From Macrosoma leucophasiata (Eukaryota; Arthropoda; Insecta; Lepidoptera; Hedylidae), in assembly GCA_036365455.1 (NCBI GenBank), contig JAWQUS010000016.1, positions 15,523,001-15,587,000 on the forward strand: a DNA stretch of 64,000 bases. The letters run 5' to 3'. Numbering within the stretch: the stretch's first letter is position 1; each line of letters opens with the position of its first letter. Shown here in pieces: positions 1 through 9,726 of the stretch. Made by a program: the position numbers and the translations under genes. A model generated the notes under the pieces. The model was not told where the DNA came from. It worked only from the letters and a program-made list of their open reading frames with translations, and ran no database searches.

Positions 1-753
1 GGGGGGGCATAGGACAACAAGGACCACCGGCCGCGGTGGACCGGAGAGGAGTAGCCATATGCAGGCTTTCCCCTCTGTCAAAGTGCAAGCCCAAGTGGGC
101 CTATGCCTGTCGCCTAGATGTTTAAATGTGTGCGTGAAATTGTTTATGTATTTTGTTAGAGTCAAGGTGTGAGTTTCGTAGTAATAGACGATTATTGTGG
201 TGTGTGTGTATGTCACACGTATTTCCCCGCGCAAAAAATGACAGACTTTTTTGCATCGGTAATAGACACTATGGCTACTCCCCCCCGGCCCGCCGCGGCC
301 GGTGGGCAGAGTTGCTTCTATGCAACGTGACGTTCGCAGTTCATTAAAATATTTTAACAGGTTCCGTTGTTCCATGAATCTAATGTGAGCATTTGCAGTG
401 TTTAAATAAACTATTGTAACTATAATTGAAATTGGGTTAAGACGATTGTTAATTTTAAAAAATTGTCGTATTCAGGGGGTCTTGGTTTTGTGGCGTAATA
501 TTTTTAGGGGGAGGTCACAGATAGTGTGACACCACGTCACAATAGGGGAGGGAGTCAGAAAAGGCATCATCTAGCGTGACGTATTTTGTAGACCCTTAAG
601 ACCGAGTCCGTTCCCAATCTTTTTTTCTTAGGGCCCATTCTTTTGACGTGATAACGTCTTATACGAAATAGTCACGTTCCGCCAGAATCAAGCATACAAA
701 CGAGAGCGCGAACATACGAACAGGCGAAAGAGGGGCACGATCGACTAACTACA
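1..753. other. intron of the SMP gene; unclassified GC-rich and repeat-like sequence
   Basis: No exon could be supported on either strand. The first ~120 bases and 283-330 are much richer in G+C than the surroundings and look like old mobile-element fragments, but I cannot name the family. Around 474-600 there is a diffuse pair of GGGTC/GTGACGTA-type words in opposite orientation, possibly a decayed foldback element. If the plus-strand gene continues upstream, this is intron of at least 1.7 kb. Confidence 0.35.
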
Positions 754-1040
754 CTGGTAGAGCTCCAGTGACGGAGCTCGCGGACATAGGCACCATCGCA
801 TTACCTAATATACTTGCCGTAAAATGGTAGTGTTCAGCACTATCGTGTTCTGGTCAGGTGGTAATGTACGGCCCCGTAATTTCCGGCACAGAGGCATAAC
901 ACCTTAGGCCTCAGGAGTGGTAACGCATCTGCATTTTGACCTTGGTCTTTGTGTGGGTGTCTATAGGCTGCAGTCATCACTTAACATCAATGTGCACTGC
1001 ATGTTTGATTGCCACTACCGTTACATAAATAAAAAAAATA
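754..1040 (+). mobile_element. non-LTR retrotransposon tail, CR1/Zenon-like (5'-truncated)
   Basis: Starts near GGTAGAGCTCCAGTGACG and ends in CATTACCG..ACATAAATAAAAAAAA. The same ~285-bp sequence recurs in the window in both orientations (20463, 27636, 30219, 35950 and diverged copies). The 3' A-rich tail and shared 3' end with variable 5' truncation are what LINE retrotransposition leaves. Assignment to CR1/Zenon rests on resemblance to lepidopteran CR1 3' tails as I remember them and was not searched. Confidence 0.7.
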
Positions 1041-1702
1041 TATATTATTAAACCGTCCGTAAACCGTGTTCGTAAACCGATAAACATTTTTTCTTAAATC
1101 AATGTTTGCTCTTCGAATCCTTTATTTGTAAACACTTTTTTAGAAACATAATAAGGTTTCGGTGAACACTAATGCACGGCCCAGTAATTTCCACAAGACA
1201 CTGACAAGTTAGAGCTCTAAAATGGCAACACTTATTAACAAAACACTCTCTGTCTACCCTGTAAGAGACCTGGCGTGAAGATACGTACATACATACAATT
1301 GTTTCTCAGTAAATATTTTTTTAACTCTCATATTTTTTACCAATTCTGTTCTTTTTCTTCTTACCTATTTTATGTAATGAAGGTGACAAACAAACATACA
1401 GTTCAAATGACAATTGCAGTCTATAAACATCTACACCAAAACACTAGGCCAAAATGCAGATGCGTTCCCACTCCTGAGGCTTAAGTTGTCCCAACAGTTG
1501 ATGAGTTTACTGACCTCTTCGGACACATGACCAAACTCCAAAGGTGGCACTGGGAAACTTCCCGATAATTTAAATATCCCCTTAACCTCCCCGACCCGGG
1601 AATTATAACCCGGACCCCGTCGTAGCTATAGTTGGCGGCTACCACTAGACTACTAAAGTAGTTAGATAAGTATTAATGTGTATATTGATGGTATTTGAAC
1701 AG
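1041..1702. other. intron 3' part with decayed repeats and splice acceptor
   Basis: Contains diverged relics of the same non-LTR tail family: a plus-strand fragment near 1160-1205 and a minus-strand fragment at about 1372-1490. A short RTE-like tail (CTCTCTGTCTACCCTGTAAG, about 1245-1285) is also present. The intron ends with TTTGAACAG at 1694-1702, the acceptor used for the exon beginning at 1703. Confidence 0.5.
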
Positions 1703-1892
1703 TTTCCGCACAAACCCTGCGCTGGCGCTGAAGGCCCGGCCCGCAGTGGGCGCGCGCACTCTTCGCTTCGCCCACATCTCCAACTGGATCGAACAGAAGC
1801 TGACCAGAGAGTTCGAGAAGGTTCTGGTCCTGCCCAACATGGAAGACATTATCATCGACGTACTCACGCCCACACCCATCGCTTACGAGTAG
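1703..1892 (+). CDS. last coding exon of an SMP-domain (TEX2-like) lipid-transfer protein, partial
   Basis: The reading frame after the CAG acceptor at 1700-1702 starts with the last base of a split codon. It then runs 61 codons from TTC-CGC to the TAG stop at 1890-1892. The peptide contains L-R-F-A-H-I-S-N-W-I-E-Q-K-L followed by V-L-V-L-P-N-M-E-D. This amphipathic helix plus 'PNMxD' ending is typical of the C-terminal end of an SMP (synaptotagmin-like mitochondrial lipid-binding) domain, most like TEX2, an ER protein that moves lipids at contact sites. High codon-third-position GC sets it apart from the AT-rich surroundings. Other SMP proteins (PDZD8, C2CD2, extended synaptotagmin) are possible. 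The SMP domain normally ends in this way only when it is C-terminal, which favours TEX2. Earlier exons lie left of the window. Confidence 0.72.
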
Positions 1893-4800
1893 ACTCGTCC
1901 GGATAAAGTTCAAAGCGGTTGGAACGACGAAATCCCGGACATTTAGTCCGTCTATCCGGCTTTGCCGCCATTTTGATCTGTCCGGATTTTTTCGCTATGA
2001 ATAGGTCAAACGAAAACAATATAGGTAGTTATAATATTTTTAGTCCCAAAAACAATATTGAAAATATCAGATTTTTTAAACTATTCGGAAAATTTTCAGA
2101 CAACTTTGATAACCTTACTTACGAAATCTAGTCCATGGGACTTAATATCGTAGCATGTATTTAAATCGAGGTGTTCTATTTTATGTTACGACGGTACAAC
2201 GTTACGCTTTCCATCAGTGTCGGTCGACATCCCGATGAAGCTACGCATTTAATAATTCGTATGTTTTAGTACGTACGTACTAATTGTTATATTTTTTTAA
2301 TTGTGGACCCAGGGCCGTACCTAGCAGTCTCATTTTAACCTTACTTTATGTTGATGTACTGAGACGTTGTACTTCAAGACAAAGTAAGATTTAATATAAG
2401 ACTGCTATAATGTATAGAAGTACGACCCCCGAGTCCTTAGCAGTAGAGCAGGGTGGTAACAGATGGAAGATAGTCTGTTTCTTTTAGTAATGATCCCTAG
2501 GATCGCTATAACGTAGACATTTAAATTATTTTTTTACATAGATAATCAAATTTTTAAAGTAATATTCTGTTTCACTAATGAATTGCATATTTACTTGTTG
2601 AACGTTCATTAGGCGAATCGACGCAAACAATACACTCATTTGTGTGAAATATTCGAGAGTACTGCCGTTAGGAATTATATTAAAAAACAACTAGTGCACC
2701 ACAGCGCCATGCGATGATGAAAAAATAAAAAAAAAAGAAACGGAATATTCATAAATGTTCAGGGCAAATTAAGCTCATGTACCTTGTGATACAGCTTAAT
2801 TACTAAAAATAAATATTATAGATCGATTGTACTACCAAAACAAAGTCATGTTTTTGGCAGCCATGAAATTTTCACCATTATAAATAGTTAACGGAATTTT
2901 GTAAATAACAAGTTCAATGTGTAATGTTTTCTTTAATTTTAATGTTGATATATTTCCATTTTTATAAATACCTACTGAATTTATTTACAAAAAAAATATT
3001 CTAAATTTGTAGATTGACCTTCAAAAAGGATTTTGTAGAAAATAGAGTGTAATTTTATGCGAATTGTTTAAAAAGTTATTTTTAATTCATTACTTTGTGT
3101 ATTGTTAGAAATATATATTATACCGTTTATTTATTAAATATTATATGTATTGCGTTTAATTAGTTTTTCGCGTTTTATTAATAAAAAAATATTAATTACG
3201 CATTATTTTAAACTGTATTATTTATATTTTAAGTTCATGTAGATTATTGTAGATTCTATGTATTGTGAAAATAAGATCGTATGCTAATGAACAAGAACCA
3301 GTTCTTCTAAATATATATAATATATATTTTTTTCACATAAAAAAAAAAACATTTAAATAATATGTGCATTTACTTAAAGAAAAAGCTGAATCTTGTTTAT
3401 TTCCGTACGATGTTAGTAGAGATGTAATATTTGTCTATTCGTGATACGCTCAGGACTTCACACTACGGATGACAATATTTCTCAAACAAATTTTAACTGT
3501 CCGAGCTTCCCCTTAGTAATAAATAATTTGACAATAACTCCAAAATAACCTGTTACCCGTAGTAAATACAGTATTGAATTTTATACCCATATTGTTGAAA
3601 ATTAATATGAAACTAAAAAACCGGGGCTGGTTTTAGAAACAATGTATAATTTTTTTAAATCCTAGATATTTATGCATCGAATCGACAATATAAATAAAAA
3701 ATAGTGCACAATCAGATACCTCTATAAAAATATGGCCCTAAACTTAGTTTACCTATAAATCTATCAAATAGTAAATTGTAAAATATTATATCATCACATT
3801 ACTCAACTTGTAAAATACTCATATTTATGAACCCAATTGGAGGCTACACGATGGAGATTGTAAATTGGTATAAATTTGTCATAAAATCCCCATTTTTTAA
3901 TTGTGTCTACATTATATGTATTCGTAAGCGATTCGAGCAAGGTTATTCCTAAAGATGTCATTTCACGAAGCCCACATCTCTATAAAACACGTCGCACAAT
4001 TGTAATGTCATTCAAGAATAAAGAAATCTTCGCGACTCACTTTAATTAATAATCTTTTATTATGATTGTACCCTTTTTATTCTAAGCTTATTTTTTATTA
4101 TAAAAGTGTGCTAAAATATGAAATGAGGGTGTGCTAAGAAGGATTATTTGGTCAGTAAACAAATTAAAGGCTGAACGTTACTTGCTCATGAATTTTATGA
4201 ACATTGTATGTTTGAAGGAATGTTTAAGACGTTGGGCGTTGTACGCTATGTTTCTACGACATTTATGATCAATTTGAGGGTATCTGACTGCGTCTGTTAT
4301 AAGTTACAGACAAAGTAACTAATTTTAATACTAAAAGTAAATTTGTTAAGAAATTATTTTTTTATATTCGTATTTTCTTGATTAATTGACACTACAACGC
4401 CTTATAAATTAATGTTTCGTTCCATTTGTGGTTTATACTCACTGGAATGTGTGCGTGTGTGTATGCTTGAATACGTTATATTTTTGCCACGTTTAATTGT
4501 TAATCATCACAATACATAAGCCAAAAAAAATGTCTAAATCGCATTTCTGTAGATATACTGAGGTCTTATGAAATTATTGGATCTGTGTTATCTTTAGATA
4601 AGATTCCAATTTATTACTATTACATGTTGTTACTGAATTCGGGCCGGCGAACAACACAAATAAAGCATATGTATAAATGTCGACATACGTACTACATATC
4701 ACAACTTTATAATTATGTACCTGTTTTAAATGTCCCTATTTTGGTATTCTATACAAGTGCAAAATCACAACCGGACAATTGAGATTGTTACATGTTATCT

Positions 4801-5479
4801 TACTATTGTTATAACTGCATCAGATATATTTTCATTGAGAATGGCATGAACATTTCTTATCGGACCCGGCTTGTCTTGAATACCATTTGTTTTTTCTACG
4901 AAACAGTTTTGTGATACGTTAATTTTACTGTCAAGTCTGCTATAATGTTCGATTGATTTCATGTATCGAAAGAAAATGTCGCATTATACCTACAAGCTAC
5001 GGAAAAAACCATAATAGTCTTTTTGACGCTCGGTGCAAGGATATTTAAGGCAGCTTTATAAAATAGTTCGAAAACCATATCCCCATTGTATAAATCTAAC
5101 ACGTATAAAGATCCAAGATCCAGTTTCGCCATCGTCAACAGTATTATAGTTACATTAATAATTATTGTAAACAAAAATTTCGTCTGTTGTATTGTTCTGG
5201 TATGATCTCTAGATTCTCTAGTAGAAGAGGTCTCCTTTTTATTCGGCACATCGCCAACGACTGCGGCTGCCTTCAACGCGTCTATAGCTGCAGTTTGCAG
5301 TCGTTGGCAATGCCGCTCGTGTGTAAGAGCTCTAAATTGTAACAAATATGACTATGTATTCATTAAGACTGGGTTGCACCAAGATATTTCTTAAATTTCA
5401 AGTTATTGTAACATTTCACATCCTTCTCTAACTGAAAGAAATCTGTTAAAGTTAGAGAGTGGTGTGAAATGTTACAATA

Positions 5480-5786
5480 AAGGCCTGCGCAGACGAGGTA
5501 CTGTCCCCGGGGTACTTATTTATCCATCAATATAGATCTCTTATAAACTGTATGCAATAACACATACAAAGGACTAAGGGCGAGATTCACAGACCGCACT
5601 ACCACTTTACTTTCGAGCAAAGTACGCTTCGAACTGTCAAAACCCATACATTTCTGACAGTTCTAAGCATACTTTGCTCAAAGCAAAGTCGTAGTGCGGT
5701 GTGTGAATCTCGCCCTAAGAGTACCCCAAAAGTCTTAGAGAATTTTTGTCTCCTAGGGACAAAAGTCCTTCGTCTGCGCAGGCCTT
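5480..5786. mobile_element. middle MITE, TA target duplication
   Basis: 17-bp perfect terminal inverted repeats AAGGCCTGCGCAGACGA and TCGTCTGCGCAGGCCTT, flanked by TA on both sides (5478-5479, 5787-5788). It sits in the right arm of the outer foldback element. Without its own insertion (5578-5715 plus TAA) it is about 166 bp. Similar ends recur at 54460-54846. TA duplication suggests a Tc1/mariner-type or similar transposase source, which is inference. Confidence 0.8.
5578..5715. mobile_element. innermost MITE, TAA target duplication, PIF/Harbinger-like
   Basis: 138 bp with inverted repeats GGGCGAGATTCACA and TGTGAATCTCGCCC, flanked by TAA (5575-5577 and 5716-5718). The inside is also largely self-complementary (GCACTACxACTTT against AAAGTCGTAGTGC). 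The 3-bp TWA duplication and GGG start fit PIF/Harbinger MITEs. Confidence 0.8.
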
Positions 5787-6245
5787 TACTTTAACAAATT
5801 TATTGGTGCAACCCAGCCTATATCTTGTTAATTGTAACTGCGATCAACTGTTGAGGTATTGGACTCCTCACGTACGTGCTTAGCATCGCGAACCTACAAA
5901 TTTATAACATAACATAGAGACAGAAAATTGTTATTGTAGTGCATTCCATCCATAATCTTGTTTTGTACTTTTAGTTTTCATTGTTAATTCTCTGTTGATG
6001 TATAATTTTTATTTATTCGCACGAATGTCAATGTTTATTTTATTTATTTACAACTGTGATCACGGTAATACTTCACAGAGTACCAAATAATGAAAGATTT
6101 GTCTATGTATATAGTCTATGAAATTATAAATAAAGTGTTTATGTGATATTATATATAGTTAAGAGTTAAACCGTGCCGAGTAGTTTTTCTATATGGTATC
6201 AGTTGTGATTTTGTCAATAAATGAATTGCTATACGATACATACGA

Positions 6246-9200
6246 GTTTTTATTTCTGTGGTTTTGTGAAAGTTAAGGCTAGTTAAGAAGAAAATTGTCT
6301 AAACTTATAATGCAGGTATATCCTCACTTAACGTCATAACGGCTTTTATGAAACAACCATGTGAAATTATATTTATTTAATTGTCATACCTAATTGAATT
6401 AATTTCAAAAGACATCTTAACATTTTTAAAGTAAACGCACATTTTTGCGTTGAACGAAACGAATTTTAAGGAAATGGAAACGATTTTCTCTGCTTAGTGG
6501 ATTTTTTCAGTATGACTACGAGGCCTCGATTCGTTTGACGCAATCGGCTTGGGTAAGTATGCGTTCACCTTAAAATAATTTGAACTCGGAAAACATCGAA
6601 CACTCCCAAATTACGGCTAATGGAATTAAGAGCCAGGCGTTCTGACGTAAATTACCGAATTTCAGTTCTATTATTAAGAAAATTAAGTTGAAAATCGTCT
6701 AGAGATGGCTGGCCCGCGGATGGGCTTGCGCTGCTTGAAGAAGTGATGTTCTGTTATGAGAAATGTATGACGATAGATACATTTTTATTTAAACTTTTAA
6801 AAGTATGTATTTCCTGTAACGGGTTTATTAAAAAGACTTATTAATTTTTTTATCATTTTATTCAACATTCCATTGAATTATACAATGTATTTTTTAAAAC
6901 TATATTAATGTCAATATCAAACGCTTTCCTTACATTTATCTATATACAATACACAGGCACTTTATATAACGTTTAATCGTTGTATTCTATATCACATACC
7001 AACATCTAATTAAAATTTATACAAGTTATAGATATATTAATAAAATGTAGATCATTACATTTATTACCACAATTATTTGATAGGATTTATCATTTTCATA
7101 AAATTGAATACATTAAAAAATATCAGTTTTGTTTATATAGTCTGCATCTGGAAGCACTCATTTCATTTAACACTAATTCGATAACACCGCGATTTATATG
7201 GATCTTTATAAACGAGGAAGATCCTAAGAAACATCTGTATACAGTATTATTATTCAGTAACTTCTAAATTTTAACTGAATCTACAAGGTATTCAAAGAGA
7301 AATGAACAATGAATAAATGACAAATACAAAAAAAAATTAACAGTTTTCCAATCAACAAGGAAATGTGGTAGTACGTACCTACAGTTGGGGAACTCTCCGC
7401 TAATCCAAATCAATAAAATTTAGCTTTTATTACCATCGCATAAGGTGCCCTTGTAATCAAGCGGTAAGATTACTGATAGTATCCGAAAGAGGCAACCGTA
7501 ATTATGGCCACAATCGCTACGTTCCGATCAAAATCCGATACAAAACCTAAACAAAATTATTAAATTGTCGCGTAATTTAATCGTGGGCTATGCGACAAGA
7601 TTTTCATCTACAGATGGAAGAGGTATTCTTTCATGTTACTTTAGTGTACCTAAACACGAATTATTTGCAACTTTATAAAAAATACCGACAAGTGAGAAAA
7701 AGTTCGCGGAAGACACCTTCAATCTGTTGTTTGTTTTTTGGTCTAAATCCACTTTTAAATGAGATGAGACTCAAAACTGCGCGAAAAGCAAACTGAAAGA
7801 GTTCGCGTTGAAGAGTGAACCATATTATCATGAATACATTTGGAGCAACGGGGATGTAAGAGAAAACAGTAGGAAATAGTTGCTTAAAAGTTCACTAAAA
7901 CCCGTTATAGGAATTGTTTGCAGACTCCAAAAGATCAGAATAAACCTGCATGATATATTTTTGGCTACTAATATGAAAATAAAATACGAATTTGAAAAAT
8001 ACACTATTTAATCAAAAACAGGTATTTTTCTAATTAGTATATTAAGAAACCTACTTGGTCAATGTTAGAAAATAAAGTTTTTGTAATATAAAATAATAAC
8101 GTTAAAATAAAACAATTAGGCCTTCATGTGATTAATAAAAATGATATAACGCGGTCAATAAAATTGAGATACATGGCTCATTCTTAATTAGTATGGCTAC
8201 TTATAGTGATCTTAATATTATATGTACATAGTTGAGATCGACTTAATCTTAAAACATAGATCTTACAGATTTTGGCACACTGGACCACATCTTCATTATG
8301 TACTATATTTATATATTATAATTTGTGGTAGATTGTTAATTTATATAATAATATTTGATAAATTTATAATTATCTACAAATCTGTACAATATTGCAACTA
8401 CATTATATACAATTTTACCCATGTCTTTGTTGGCATATATTTTTATTCACTCAAAAAATACACCTTCTACCTGCAAGTTATTACTTGCGAAAAACTTAAC
8501 AAACATACAGGCAGCGTTAATTTCACATATTTTATGGCAAGCAATATATAAAATATACAAATAAAATAATAATCTAGTAGGTAAATAAGAATATACATCA
8601 CAGTCACTTTCAGTATCGACGAATATGATTACTTATCATGTGAATAATACCAAATTTTGACTTAAATTTTACTTATAGAACTATATAATATTGTCGCTCT
8701 ATGTTAAAAGGCGTTTTTACATAAAACTACTAACTGTTGAAAAGAAATCAAATTCAGAATTTCACAATCAAAGCAAAAAATGTGATATCGCACTTTAAGA
8801 ACACATATTAAGAAATGGGAATACAGGCATCTCTGTTAATTGTGAATTAAAAACTGCCCTACATAATATATCGGAAGCACTTTTAATGCACATTGTTATC
8901 GAACCAGCTCCTGAAGTATTTAAAAACAAAGCAAACCGTTATAGAAATTATACAACGCATTTAGACTGAAATGGGACATTGTGTTCTGGTTTTTATTTAA
9001 GCACCGTGCCAGTCTACTACGATTCACTTCCCGCAAAGTTTTACTTGAACCCATGGCCAGCAATTTCAGCATTTAAAAAGTAAGGAGCCAACTATAGTTG
9101 AAACTTCCAGGCTAATTTTATTGGTAGGGGCAGCGTTGTGATATTCACGGTCTTGCTGCAAGTTAAGCAGAGGGTGTTTTAGAGTGTTCTCACAACATTT

Positions 9201-9310
9201 TCCGCGTTTTAAGATAACTTAAAACTTGTTTCTTGTTGTTCTATTGATATTTGTGGCTTCTGACTTCAATGCTCCGCAGCACGAGCCGGACGCACCTGTG
9301 CGTCGCTTAA
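6246..9310. other. AT-rich spacer between convergent genes
   Basis: No exon, RNA gene or recognisable mobile element seen. Many TTTATT/AATAAA words occur on both strands, so either gene's transcript could extend into it. Open frames here (for example near 7590 and 8222) are short, AT-rich and show no family resemblance. Confidence 0.4.
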
Positions 9311-9316
9311 TTTATT
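9311..9316 (-). terminator. candidate poly(A) signal of the meteorin-like gene
   Basis: TTTATT on the plus strand reads AATAAA on the minus strand, 173 bases after the stop codon. It is the first such signal downstream of the stop; another lies at 8992-8997. Which is used cannot be told from sequence. Confidence 0.4.
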
Positions 9317-9488
9317 ACTTCCAACGGCTATAGGTACTTCTATATTTCCACCTTGTTATTTCAACCAATTCATGACCATGTCGTGGGACTATTACGCCGT
9401 CGGGCACGTATAACAAGGGTACAGACGGTACAGACGGAGTCGCAACACGAAACTTTTGCACATTTTTAAGACAGTTCTAAACAGAGGT

Positions 9489-9726
9489 TCAATGTTGGAG
9501 CAAACAGTGCGCGGTGCCTTCGGCGGTTCTCCGTTCGACCAATTCCTTCCAGTCGTGGATCCTAGGGGCACAGACCAGGGAGTATCTGCCGAGCCTCCTC
9601 CGCGCCATGACGAGGAACTCCCCGGCGCCGGCCGCCGCGCCGCACGCCGCGGGCACGTGCACGTGTGCGTGCAGCCCGCGGCGGGACCGCTTGTGTGCGC
9701 CCTCTATGCTGTTGTCTAGCTCGTAT
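9489..9726 (-). CDS. Metrnl: meteorin-like exon 5 (C-terminus and stop)
   Basis: Acceptor TTCATTGCAG precedes base 9726. The exon gives one base to complete the split Arg codon AG|A (residue 246), then 78 codons to TGA at 9489-9491. It carries the last three family cysteines in the contexts PAACG, LVCAP and AHCLL. The block GEFLVMARRRLGRYSLVCAP lines up with the family's C-terminal 'G-x-F-L-x-M-G-x-x-R-x-G-x-x-x-L-x-C-A-P' region. A basic stretch K-R-S-R-R at 258-262 fits a proprotein-convertase site. Very GC-rich (CpG-rich) compared with flanks. Confidence 0.93.

Larger units (their letters stand above)
5369..5816. mobile_element. outer foldback MITE of a three-level nest
   Basis: Perfect 14-bp terminal inverted repeats CTGGGTTGCACCAA (5369-5382) and TTGGTGCAACCCAG (5803-5816). 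The arms continue to pair inward: ATTGTAACATTTCACA (from 5404) against TGTGAAATGTTACAAT (to 5478). Removing the inner insertion at 5480-5786 plus one TA leaves about 139 bp, nearly all palindromic. No clear target duplication is visible. Non-autonomous DNA transposon; superfamily not assigned. Confidence 0.8.
1893..6245 (+). other. 3' UTR / downstream region of the SMP gene
   Basis: AT-rich, without coding exons. Several AATAAA signals are present: near 4018 (AAGAATAAAGAAATC), near 6128 (AAATAAAGTG) and near 6215 (CAATAAATGAATTG). Any could be the poly(A) site, so the UTR end is uncertain. Just after the stop there are CCGGATA / TATCCGG words able to pair (1898-1985). A minus-strand frame open from 5345 to 4959 has no supporting signals (see rejected list). 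Confidence 0.45.

Noticed and set aside
4959..5345. 128-codon minus-strand open frame
   Set aside because: It starts only at TTG; the first internal ATG leaves about 58 codons. No family resemblance, no splice or promoter support. A frame of this length is expected by chance a few times in a window this size.
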